Source: JBMOMT01 sp049324835
GTDB taxonomy: Bacteria; Chloroflexota; Anaerolineae; CAYNKW01
Assembly (NCBI GenBank): GCA_049324835.1
Contig: JBMOMT010000070.1
Coordinates: forward strand, 1 to 45,587
Reading direction: 5' to 3'
Length of the DNA: 45,587 nt
The stretch's first letter is position 1; every line of letters starts with the position of its first letter. The notes beneath the pieces are model-generated. The model saw only the letters and a program-made list of their open reading frames with translations. It did not search any database and was not told where the DNA came from. The position numbers and the translations under genes were made by a program. Shown in pieces: positions 16,401 to 23,911 of this stretch.

Positions 16401-16998
16401 ACTGCGCTTCCACCTCGGCGGCGATCAGGCCCAGGGCTGAAAGTCTTTTGCCCAGCGCTGCCTGGGCAGAATGGCCGGTCAGCGAACAAAAGCCAGAATT
16501 GACTCTGACGACGCGCCCGGCCGGATCGATGACAAATGCGCCATCGCCGATGCTCTCGAAAACGGCCATCCAGTGCCGGCTTTCGAGGCGCAGGTGGTCT
16601 TGAGACCGGTGGCTGCGCAGGTGGGCGCGGATGCGGGCCAGCAGTTCGTCGTTTTCAAAGGGTTTGCTGATATAATCGTCGGCGCCGGCTTCCAGGCCGG
16701 CGATGCGATCCCCGGTGCTGTTTTTGACGGTCATGATCAGGATAGGCAGGTGCTCGCCTGGCCGCTCGCGGCTCCGGATGGCTCGTGTCACGGCGAAACC
16801 ATCCATGCCCGGCAGCATCACGTCGAGCAGCACCAGGTCGAACGGCTCTCGTGCCAGCGCTTCGAGCGCTGCTTCACCGCTCGACGTGCAGCCGACGCGC
16901 CAGCCTTGCCTGGTCAGCAAATGCGATAACGCCTGGCTCAGGCTCTCGTCGTCCTCAACCAGGAGTATTCTGGACTTGGCGATGCCGTCCGATAGCAT
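13489..16998 (-). CDS. Giant hybrid kinase REC-PAS-GAF-GAF-PAS(Cys)-HisKA-HATPase-REC
   Basis: A 1169-residue soluble hybrid. REC1 is at 8-125 with Asp59 (LVLLDVMLPGMDG). PAS1 is at about 140-260, GAF1 at 275-435 and GAF2 at 445-610. PAS2 is at about 620-795 and includes a cysteine-rich insert with Cys707, 713, 717, 729, 737, 753 and 756. The kinase core has His810 (VSHELKTPLGN), N box 'NLVTNAINYTP', G1 'DTGRGISE' and G2 'GTGLGLSIV'. REC2 is at 1050-1165 with Asp1101 (LLLLDLNMPRLDG). It can therefore receive phosphate, sense ligands and pass phosphate to its own C-terminal receiver. It begins 16 bp after the preceding kinase gene, in the same transcript. The inputs are unknown. Confidence 0.92.
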   Translation of the reverse strand: MLSDGIAKSRILLVEDDESLSQALSHLLTRQGWRVGCTSSGEAALEALAREPFDLVLLDVMLPGMDGFAVTRAIRSRERPGEHLPILIMTVKNSTGDRIAGLEAGADDYISKPFENDELLARIRAHLRSHRSQDHLRLESRHWMAVFESIGDGAFVIDPAGRVVRVNSGFCSLTGHSAQAALGKRLSALGLIAAEVEAQWLAQLAAPDPQTDIAPANIWSTAADGRALRVQASLSPLLIASPNTPAVTMGLGIWRDVTQAHQIDQTLRQQNRYLTALNAVIGATSGTLNLDDVLANALDTLLNVIGLERGLIHLWDETSQTLNLAAYRGAPQEHLQHLIRTTLGESLIGQAAQSGQPIVLSHQAAQNSRAAATITHTSGLEALAILPIHARERLLGTLSIGSLKPYVFSEIDLNLLSSVTHHLGMVIENARLYQQTDASLHQRVAELTALNEIGRTVSSILELNQLLHVTMAHIKDITQVEAGSLILVDEATAEMVFRVVLQEREAERLVGLRLPLGTGVVGHCIEHNEPILVPDVRQDERFFSGVDTLSGLATHSLLCVPLEHRGKVLGAIELLNKASGPFTIHDAEFLTSMAAFVSTAIDNAQLYAALRNHAFVLEKEVTNRTNELRAILNSVADGLIVTDSHDRVIMVNPAARQWLNIMEDSDLQEEKADIQWRAIQGLARVSDGERTVEIDIPVRQRKNHQACFDWFDCIADCPARRSPTEELACWLVPDTLCPQSHSGGFKGDMADYCLVCEFYQRQEKVTLQAHSAQIHDQDGQAIGEVTVLRDITRLKELDRLKSQFVSNVSHELKTPLGNLKLYLPLLEKGKPEKRERYLRILHQEVDLLEGLITDLLDLSRIETGRIQLDKKALDVGAVIQRVLTSLQLRAEKKQITLVHHVPSDLPKALADDSQIQRVITNLVTNAINYTPNGGQVTVNAGAWSQVEGNWQVSGCVPDPQQLSKEPSAGNWLVTCVSDTGRGISEADLPRLFERFFRGQAARSEVPGTGLGLSIVKEIMDLHGGHILIDSRVGQGSTFTVLLPLEETPDRPVVLIAEDEQDIHLALKGFLEWAGLAVDHAYDGQQALERITAHRPDLLLLDLNMPRLDGYQVIEALRSDEATADLPILVLTSWTHDRAQKALELGANEFLTKPFSGDVLVDVIRRMLGL

Positions 16999-17014
16999 GT
17001 GTCCTATCCTGACT

Positions 17015-18121
17015 CTACCCCGCCACCGGTAGCGCGATGGTGAAGGCGCTGCCGCTGGCAGGGGTGCTCTGCACCTCGATCTGACCGCCGTGCAGATCGA
17101 TGATGGCCTGGGCGATGGACAGGCCCAACCCTACGCCCTGTTGTTCGTACAACTCGCGATTCACCTGATAAAAGCGGTCGAAAATGCGGCTTTGTTCCTC
17201 CTCTGGAATGCCCATGCCATTATCTCGAACGGTGATGCGCACCTGGCCGCCCACAGCGCCAGCGCTGATCCAGATCTCGCCTCCCTGGGCAGGGCAGAAC
17301 TTGATGGCGTTGTCTATCAGGCGGCCCATCGCATTACACACCAGCGGCGGATAAGTGAACACGGGCGGCAGGTTAGCCGACCATTCGGTGTGCAGGCTGA
17401 TGTCCTTTTCCTGCATCCGCTGCTGAAACGACATCACCTCGGCGCGCAGGCTGGGCAGCAGATCCGTGGTCATGCCCCCCTGTTCGATGGCGCTGGTGAT
17501 CTCGCCCGATTCCAAAGAGACCAAAAAGATAAAATCTTCCACCAGGCGGTGGATGCGCTGGCTGCCGGCGCGGATGCGCTCCAAAAAATCTTTGAATATC
17601 TCGGGTTCGTTGGCTGGATCGCCGTCGAGCAGCAGATCGGCGTAACCCTGGATGTAGGTGAGCGGCGTGCGGAACTCGTGCGACAGGGCGTTGAGGATGT
17701 TGTGTTTCAGCGTGTCCAGACCGCGTTCGGCGGCCTGTTTCATCTCGCTGGCGCGCCGCAGCTTGGATTCGACGGCGATGGTCAGGTCGGTGGGGTCAAA
17801 AGGTTTGACCAGATAATCGTCGGCGCCCAGTTGTTTGCCGTGCCGGACGTCTTCTTTTTGACCCTTGGCCGTCAAAAAGATAAAGGGGATGGCGGCCCAT
17901 TCCGCGTTTTCGCGCACCTGGGTGTGAAAGTCATAACCATCCATGAGCGGCATCATGATGTCGGCCAGGATGAGATCCACACCACCTTCCTTGAGGCGTT
18001 GGAGGCCCTCCAGGCCATTGCGGGCCTCGACGACGCGATAGCCCTCCATTTCCAGTACGTCAGAGATGCCCTCGGCCATGGTCGGGTTATCTTCTACCAC
18101 CAGGATCGTTTTCTCTTTCAT
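17015..18121 (-). CDS. Receiver-histidine kinase hybrid (REC-HisKA-HATPase)
   Basis: A 368-residue cytoplasmic protein of the same layout as the array's last gene. REC is at 3-122 with Asp54 (LADIMMPLMDG) and Lys107 in 'YLVKPFDPTD'. The linker has 'SKLRRASEMKQAAERGLDTL'. His148 is in 'ALSHEFRTPLTYIQGYADLL', the N box is 'MGRLIDNAIKFCP', and the ATP lid has 'DNGMGIPEEE' and 'GVGLGLSIA'. The N-terminal receiver resembles that of the 12182-13345 kinase (both have IMMP.MDGY and IPFIFLTA/VPFIFLTA), suggesting duplication within the array. It lies 13 bp from the upstream kinase gene and 16 bp from the downstream one. Confidence 0.92.
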   Translation of the reverse strand: MKEKTILVVEDNPTMAEGISDVLEMEGYRVVEARNGLEGLQRLKEGGVDLILADIMMPLMDGYDFHTQVRENAEWAAIPFIFLTAKGQKEDVRHGKQLGADDYLVKPFDPTDLTIAVESKLRRASEMKQAAERGLDTLKHNILNALSHEFRTPLTYIQGYADLLLDGDPANEPEIFKDFLERIRAGSQRIHRLVEDFIFLVSLESGEITSAIEQGGMTTDLLPSLRAEVMSFQQRMQEKDISLHTEWSANLPPVFTYPPLVCNAMGRLIDNAIKFCPAQGGEIWISAGAVGGQVRITVRDNGMGIPEEEQSRIFDRFYQVNRELYEQQGVGLGLSIAQAIIDLHGGQIEVQSTPASGSAFTIALPVAG

Positions 18122-18134
18122 GGTATTCAGCTCC

Positions 18135-20858
18135 TCAATTTGCCCTTTGGCTGCGACTGGCGCTCTTGCGCCTGTCTGACCTGGCTTGAGTGGTCAGGCG
18201 TTTGACCACGTCTACCAGCACTGCGCCAGAGAAAGGTTTGTTCAAAAAATCTGTCGCCCCCAGTTGTTTGGCGCGTTGGAACTTGTCTTCCGTCCAACTG
18301 CTGAGCACCAGCACCGGCGGCGACGATGGGCTGGCCTGGGCTTGCAACAACTCCATCACACGATACCCATCCATGACCGGCATGGCCAGGTCCAGGATCA
18401 ACAAATCCGGCGGCTTGGCGGCGATGGCGTCGAGGGCTGCCTGGCCATTGCCCACCCAGCGGGTCTCGATACCTTCTCGGTCCAGGTAGCGCTGGATGAG
18501 CTGCCCGATCTGTTCTTCGTCGTCTGCCACCAGCACGCGGATGGGCTGCTCCTGCGCGGGCAGCGGCAGCAGCACGGTGAATCGACTGCCCACTCCAGGT
18601 GTGCTCTCTAACAAGATGTGGCCGTCGTGTAGTTCCAAAATTTCCCGCACGATGGCCAGCCCCAGACCGGTGCCCGGTACGCCCTGGTTGGCCTGCACGC
18701 CGCGATAAAAACGATCAAAGATGCGCGGTTGGTCTTCGTAGGGGATGCCCGGACCGCTATCCTGGACGTTTACCACGGCCCAGCCACCGCCGCTTGCAGG
18801 AGGGGATACCGTGTCTTCCGGGCGGGCAATGTTTCCCTGGATGAGCCACCCGGCGCCTTGCCACTGCCAGATGCCGCTGCTCAACCAGATGTGGCCGCCG
18901 GCCGGCGTATAGTTGATGGCGTTGGTCAACAGATTGGTGATCACCTGTAGTATCTGGTTACGGTTGGCCAGGATCTCTAGCGCCTGAAGTGTGGTTTCCA
19001 GGTGCAGCGTCAGACGTTTGTTTTCAGCCTGGGGCGTCTGGGCCTCGACCAGTTCTTGCAAGAGGGCGTTGAGGTCCACTGCTTCCTGGTGAGGCGGTTT
19101 GTCGAGCTTTTCCAACCGCGAGAGGTCCAGAATCTCCTGGATCAACTGTTCCAGGCGATTGATCTCGCGGCCCATGACGGCCATGAACTGCTCCCGTTTT
19201 TCTGCCGGGCCGCGCTTCAACAGGTTGTGGTAGAGCTTGATGTTGGTCAGCGGGGTGCGCAGTTCGTGAGAAACGGTGGCCACGAATTGACGCTGTATGC
19301 GCTCCAACTGGCGCTGGCGCGAGACATCACGCAGCACCAGCGCTTTGCCCAACACCGTGTCGCCATCCTGCCACCAGGAGGCCTGAGCCTCCAGCGATAC
19401 CATGCTCAACTTGTCGCGTATGGGGCATGTCAGCTCTCGTTGATGGCCGTTCTTTTCGATTGAGGCGTTGATCAAGAGGCAATGGGCGCCAGCAATGTGC
19501 CAGCACGGCGTGTCTTGCCGGCCGTGGGCCGGACAATCCTGGAAGGCACAGGCTGTGGCCTGCCAGCAGGGGGTATCCAATGGCTGCTCCCAGTTCGGAA
19601 ACTCGATGATCTGAGGGCCGGTAGCGGTCGTTTGCCCGGCCTGGCGTTGCACGAACGAGAGCAGGGGTTGGTTGGTGATGCGCCCATCACCCTGACCGTA
19701 ATAGAGCCAGCTTTCGGCCACCGGGTTGGTGAGGACGATCTTTGCCTGGCGATCGGTGACGATGACGCCATCGGCCACGCTTTGCAGGATGGCCCGGGTG
19801 CGGTCTTGTTGCCGGCGCACCTCTCGAGTGCGTTGCTCCACCTTTTGCTCCAACGCCCCGTGCAGGCCGGCGTTGGTGATGGCCACCGCCGCCTGCGCGG
19901 CGAACAGTTCGACCATTTCTCGAGAGAGGGGGTCAAAAGCGTCGTAGGAATCAAAATTGTCCAGGCTCAGATAACCAAACACCTGGTCGCCGACGACGAT
20001 GGGCGCCGACAGGGTCACCTTGATGTTGTGATGGCCGGCGCTGGCCCGCAGGTTCTGGAAGGTTTCAGGTTGCAGGCGGGCCATCGACCAGCGGTTGATA
20101 TCACGAATGCAGACCACCTGGTAGCGTGGATGATCGCCCGGCGCCAGTTGTTCCGGCAGCAGTGAGACTTTTGAGAGTTTTTCCAGATCGTAACCCACCG
20201 CGCCCATAAAGTGAAAGGCGCCGTCTCTGAGCATCAACATGCTGCCCCGTTGGGCGTCGGGGATGACCTTTACCGCCTGTTCGGTGATGCGTTGCAACAG
20301 CGTTTCCAGGTGCAGATGGCTGCTGATATCGGGCAAGATGGTCAACAGGGCGTGTTGCTGCCGGGCGCGGCGATGCGCTTCCTCCATCGTGCGGGCGTTC
20401 TGCACGGTGATGCCCACCTGATGGCCGATGGCTGTGAGCAGGGCCTTGTCGTCGTCGTCGAAGCGATGCCCCGGCGGAAAACTCAACGTCATCACGCCGC
20501 AGCAGTGGGGCTTGGCGGGCAGCGGCGCGCAGGCCATGATCTCAGCGGCGTGGGTAGCACTCCGTTCGTCCAGGATCACCAACTGGCCGGTCGAGAAAGC
20601 CTGGCCGGCCAGGCTGCCTGTCACCGGTAACGAATTCGAGCGCCGATCCTGGTCGGCGGTGCTGCCCCGGCTGGCCTGTAGCACCAGCTCGTTTTCCTGT
20701 TTGTTGGGCAGGTAGAGGCGGCAGGCTCGGGCGCCGGTGAGGTCTTGGGCAATCTGGAGTGCGGTCTGGAGCACCGTTTCCAGGTCCAACGCGGAGTTCA
20801 TCGCCGCCATCAGATGGATCAGTCCTTCCAGTTGGGTTGAGGAACGCGCTGGTTTCAT
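18135..20858 (-). CDS. Hybrid kinase GAF-GAF-PAS(Cys)-HisKA-HATPase-REC
   Basis: A 907-residue soluble hybrid. GAF1 is at about 10-160 and GAF2 at 168-335. PAS is at about 350-515 with a cysteine-rich insert at 430-480 (Cys431, 437, 442, 452, 460, 478; pattern C-W-x4-C-x4-C-P-A...C-W-x6-C). HisKA has His531 (VSHELRTPLTN). HATPase has 'NLLTNAINYTP', 'DSGPGIPYE' and 'GTGLGLAIV'. The C-terminal REC has Asp823 (LLILDLAMPVMDG) and Lys in 'FLNKPFSGAVLVDVVKRL'. The last stretch is nearly the same as in the 1169-residue kinase, so the two are probably paralogues. Phosphate would flow from His531 to Asp823 and then to an unidentified histidine phosphotransferase or regulator. Confidence 0.92.
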   Translation of the reverse strand: MKPARSSTQLEGLIHLMAAMNSALDLETVLQTALQIAQDLTGARACRLYLPNKQENELVLQASRGSTADQDRRSNSLPVTGSLAGQAFSTGQLVILDERSATHAAEIMACAPLPAKPHCCGVMTLSFPPGHRFDDDDKALLTAIGHQVGITVQNARTMEEAHRRARQQHALLTILPDISSHLHLETLLQRITEQAVKVIPDAQRGSMLMLRDGAFHFMGAVGYDLEKLSKVSLLPEQLAPGDHPRYQVVCIRDINRWSMARLQPETFQNLRASAGHHNIKVTLSAPIVVGDQVFGYLSLDNFDSYDAFDPLSREMVELFAAQAAVAITNAGLHGALEQKVEQRTREVRRQQDRTRAILQSVADGVIVTDRQAKIVLTNPVAESWLYYGQGDGRITNQPLLSFVQRQAGQTTATGPQIIEFPNWEQPLDTPCWQATACAFQDCPAHGRQDTPCWHIAGAHCLLINASIEKNGHQRELTCPIRDKLSMVSLEAQASWWQDGDTVLGKALVLRDVSRQRQLERIQRQFVATVSHELRTPLTNIKLYHNLLKRGPAEKREQFMAVMGREINRLEQLIQEILDLSRLEKLDKPPHQEAVDLNALLQELVEAQTPQAENKRLTLHLETTLQALEILANRNQILQVITNLLTNAINYTPAGGHIWLSSGIWQWQGAGWLIQGNIARPEDTVSPPASGGGWAVVNVQDSGPGIPYEDQPRIFDRFYRGVQANQGVPGTGLGLAIVREILELHDGHILLESTPGVGSRFTVLLPLPAQEQPIRVLVADDEEQIGQLIQRYLDREGIETRWVGNGQAALDAIAAKPPDLLILDLAMPVMDGYRVMELLQAQASPSSPPVLVLSSWTEDKFQRAKQLGATDFLNKPFSGAVLVDVVKRLTTQARSDRRKSASRSQRAN

Positions 20859-20912
20859 CTTTTTTTACCGTGAGGCCCCGCGCAGCCCTGACAGGCGACA
20901 CCGGTCGATGGG

Positions 20913-21119
20913 TTAATCCGGCAGGTGGGCCTGGATCGGCTGCCGGTTGAGGCTCATTTGCTCTTCGAGCCACAGATCGATCAGGTCTTTACGAAAACGC
21001 CAGTGGGTGCCCAGTTTGGTGCCGGGCAGTTCACCCCGTTGGGCCATCTGATAGACCTTGGCCCGGCTCAGTTTGAGGTATTCGGCCAATTCACTCACGG
21101 TGAGAATGTCGCTCTGCAT
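20913..21119 (-). CDS. Excisionase-type helix-turn-helix protein
   Basis: A 68-residue DNA-binding protein of the MerR/excisionase (HTH_17) fold: 'ILTVSELAEYLKLSRAKVYQ' followed by 'GELPGTKLGTHWRFRKDLID'. The start is fixed by AGGAGG directly upstream, inside the end of the kinase gene at 21091-23859; the two overlap by 29 bp and are translationally coupled. Family members are excisionases, plasmid regulators or small regulators of neighbouring genes. There is no integrase or phage gene here, so a regulatory role inside the kinase operon is more likely than recombination. It is the only DNA-binding protein in the array. Confidence 0.9.
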   Translation of the reverse strand: MQSDILTVSELAEYLKLSRAKVYQMAQRGELPGTKLGTHWRFRKDLIDLWLEEQMSLNRQPIQAHLPD

Positions 21120-23859
21120 CCGATGCCTCCTGAGACTCGACTGAATGGGCCGGCAGCAAGATCACAAACAGACTGCCCTGGTCTACCGCGCTGCTGGCGG
21201 TGATGTAACCGCTGTGCTGGGTGACGATGCTCTTGGCCTGCGAGAGGCCCAAGCCGGTGCCTGGCAGGCTCATGGTACGCGCCTGGCTGCCTCGGAAAAA
21301 CCGTTCAAAGATGTGGGGCAGGTCCTGGGGTAAAATGCCGATGCCCGTATCGCGTATCACCACCCCGGCCCAATCACCGTCGGGCACATCTGGCAGATGC
21401 AGCCCCTGGGTCTCGGCGGCGTCAAAGCCGGCCACGTCTACGCAAAAGCCGTTTCTCACAGCCAGTGACCGTACCTCCAGCGTGATGTGGCCGCCGTTCA
21501 GGGTATAGTTGATCGCATTTTCCAGCAGATGGGTCAGAACGCGGGCCAGCTGGATCGCATCGCCGCGTACGGTGGGGGCGTGGGGAGAAATCCTCTCGGT
21601 GATGGTGATGCCCCTATCGGCGGCCCTGGTGCGCCAGGAGGCTGTCGTTTGCTGGGCGATCTCGGCCAGGCGGAGGGGTTGGTGCACGGCTTTGTTCAAG
21701 GGGTCCTGGAGGTTGGAAAAGTCCAGCAGGTCCTGGATCAGCTCCTCCAGGCGATTGGCCTCCTGAGTGGCCACCGCCAGGTAACGCGCCCGTTTTTCCT
21801 CTTTGCCTCGCTGGAGCAAGGACAGGTAAAGCTTGACGTTGGCCAGCGGCGTGCGCAGCTCGTGTGAGACACTGGCGATGAACTGCGATTTGAGCCGCTC
21901 CAGCTCTTGTTGGCGCGTCACGTCGCGCAGCACGACCACGATACCCAACGCCCGCTCGTCTTCGAACAGGCGGGCGGCGCGGGCTTCCAACGTCACCTGG
22001 CTGGGACCGAGCGGGAACTCGGTGAGGTGAACCCGCTCTACTTGAGAGTTTTGCACCAGCCGCGCGATGAACTGTCGCAGTGGGTAGTTGGGCACACTGC
22101 GGCCGTTGACCTCGAACATCAACCAGCGTTCCGCCACCGGGTTGGCCAGCAGGACGCGCCCATCCAGCCCGGCCACCACCACTCCATCGGCCACGCTGTT
22201 GAGAATGGTTTCGGTCTTTTCCTTTTCTCGCTGTAGCTCTGCCGTGCGCTCTTGTACGCGCCACTCCAGCTCTTCGGCGTGCACCTGGACGGCGGCGTGG
22301 AGTCGGGCGTTTTCGATGACGATGGCGGCCTGATTGGCAAACGCCATGACTTTTTGGGCATCTCTTTCGCTGTACATGCCCGGCTGCGCGTGATCCACCG
22401 TCAACAGCCCCACCAGCCGCCCTCTGGCCCAAAGCGGCGCCCCGATCCAGCTCCGAATGGTGTCGTGTCCGGCAGCGTGTCTAAAGTCTGCCGCCTGGCG
22501 GACGTCCGGGATGATCATGGGCTGGCCCTCTTCGATCAAGATGGGCCGCAGCGCGCTGTCCTGGATGGCGAAGGCAAAGTTTTCCACCTGCACCGACTCG
22601 GAAAAGCCCTGGTTGGCAGCCATCACCAGTTGTTTGCCCTGGCGCAAAAAGATCGAGCTGCTGTCGTAATCGATCACTATTCTCAGGCTTTCCAGCACCA
22701 GCGCCAGGACCTGCTCGATGTTCAACGTCGAGGTCAGGATGGACGCCGTCTGGCTGAGCGCCTCGGCGATGCGACGGCGCTCTTGTTCGGCTTCGAAAAG
22801 TTGGGCATTCTGGATGGCGATGGCGGCCTGGTTGGCAAAGGCGGCCACGGTGTGCGCGTCGGCAGCGCCATAACTGTTGGGCGTCAGGCTGTCCACCGTC
22901 AAGAGTCCCAAGACCTGCCCTTTGGCCATCAGCGGCACACCGATCCAGCTCATGATCGAGCGGGCATATTCGGTGTTGGGCCGCCAATGGGTTTCCTGAC
23001 GGATGTCGGGGATCACAAAAGGTTCCTTTTCTGCCATCGCCCTGCTGGCCATTGAGCCTGATCTCAGCTCCACCTGGCGCCCCACGATCTTTTCGTTATC
23101 GGGAAAACCGCGTCCGGCCACGATTCGCAGGCTGTCGTTTTCTGCCAGAATGATGGAGCAACTGTCGTAACGAATGACCTTGGCCAGTTGGTCCAACGTC
23201 AGGTTGAGGATATCGGACAGGTCGAGTGTGGCGCCCAAAATGCGCGAGACCTCGGCCAGGGCATCGGCCATCTGCCGCCGCTCCTGCTCGGCGGCAAAGA
23301 GACGGGCGTTCTCCAACGCCACGGCAGCCTGGCTGGCCAGCAGCTCCAGAGCGGTTTGCGCCTGCGTATCGAGGTGATGAGGCTCGACAAAAGCGACCAT
23401 CAACACGCCGATCACGACGTCCTGGCGTTTGATGGGAAAACCGGCCCAGGTTCGTAGCCCCCACTGGCGGGCCGGTTCGTAATCGGCGAACAGCGGGTGG
23501 CGCAATACGTCCTCGACGACGATCGGTTTGCCCTGCCGGACAACCTGCATCGTTGTGCCGTCGGGGCGGGGTGGGGTGGGGGGGTCGCTGGGCCGGGCGG
23601 CCCGACCATCGTCTCGGGCGCCGACCCAGGCCTGACCCGTTTCCGGGTTGTGAAGGTTGACCTGTGCCACCTCCGCACCGACCAGCCGCCGGGCATTGGC
23701 GGTGATGGTGTTCAGAATCTCTTGCAGATCCCGTGAGGCGGCGATCTGGGATAAGGTCGCCTGGAAGGTTTTTACCATCCCCGATGGCAATTGGGCCATG
23801 TCCTCTGTGTCTGAATTGGCGTCGCGTTGTGGCATCGAATGACCTATTTCTTGTGGCAT
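21091..23859 (-). CDS. Sensor kinase GAF-GAF-GAF-PAS-HisKA-HATPase
   Basis: A 922-residue soluble histidine kinase with three GAF domains in tandem (about 35-190, 200-360, 368-528). Coiled-coil joints such as 'EQERRQMADALAEVSRILG' and 'EQERRRIAEALSQTASILT' show the GAF units arose by duplication. PAS is at about 545-650 without cysteines. HisKA has His666 (VSHELRTPLAN), HATPase has 'HLLENAINYTLNGG' and 'DTGIGILPQD', and the lid is 'GTGLGLSQA'. It has no receiver, so it must phosphorylate a separate receiver. The N-terminal receivers of neighbouring kinases, or the C-terminal ones, are candidates. It lies 52 bp after the preceding kinase gene and overlaps the HTH gene. Confidence 0.92.
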   Translation of the reverse strand: MPQEIGHSMPQRDANSDTEDMAQLPSGMVKTFQATLSQIAASRDLQEILNTITANARRLVGAEVAQVNLHNPETGQAWVGARDDGRAARPSDPPTPPRPDGTTMQVVRQGKPIVVEDVLRHPLFADYEPARQWGLRTWAGFPIKRQDVVIGVLMVAFVEPHHLDTQAQTALELLASQAAVALENARLFAAEQERRQMADALAEVSRILGATLDLSDILNLTLDQLAKVIRYDSCSIILAENDSLRIVAGRGFPDNEKIVGRQVELRSGSMASRAMAEKEPFVIPDIRQETHWRPNTEYARSIMSWIGVPLMAKGQVLGLLTVDSLTPNSYGAADAHTVAAFANQAAIAIQNAQLFEAEQERRRIAEALSQTASILTSTLNIEQVLALVLESLRIVIDYDSSSIFLRQGKQLVMAANQGFSESVQVENFAFAIQDSALRPILIEEGQPMIIPDVRQAADFRHAAGHDTIRSWIGAPLWARGRLVGLLTVDHAQPGMYSERDAQKVMAFANQAAIVIENARLHAAVQVHAEELEWRVQERTAELQREKEKTETILNSVADGVVVAGLDGRVLLANPVAERWLMFEVNGRSVPNYPLRQFIARLVQNSQVERVHLTEFPLGPSQVTLEARAARLFEDERALGIVVVLRDVTRQQELERLKSQFIASVSHELRTPLANVKLYLSLLQRGKEEKRARYLAVATQEANRLEELIQDLLDFSNLQDPLNKAVHQPLRLAEIAQQTTASWRTRAADRGITITERISPHAPTVRGDAIQLARVLTHLLENAINYTLNGGHITLEVRSLAVRNGFCVDVAGFDAAETQGLHLPDVPDGDWAGVVIRDTGIGILPQDLPHIFERFFRGSQARTMSLPGTGLGLSQAKSIVTQHSGYITASSAVDQGSLFVILLPAHSVESQEASDAERHSHRE

Positions 23860-23911
23860 GGTCTGGTGGATCGGCGCCAGAGCCCAAGACAGCGTCTCAG
23901 ATCACCGGCGG

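Noticed and set aside
20913..21119. Prophage or integrative-element remnant, given the excisionase fold
   Set aside because: No integrase, attachment repeat, tRNA or composition change lies nearby. The gene is coupled to the kinases on both sides.
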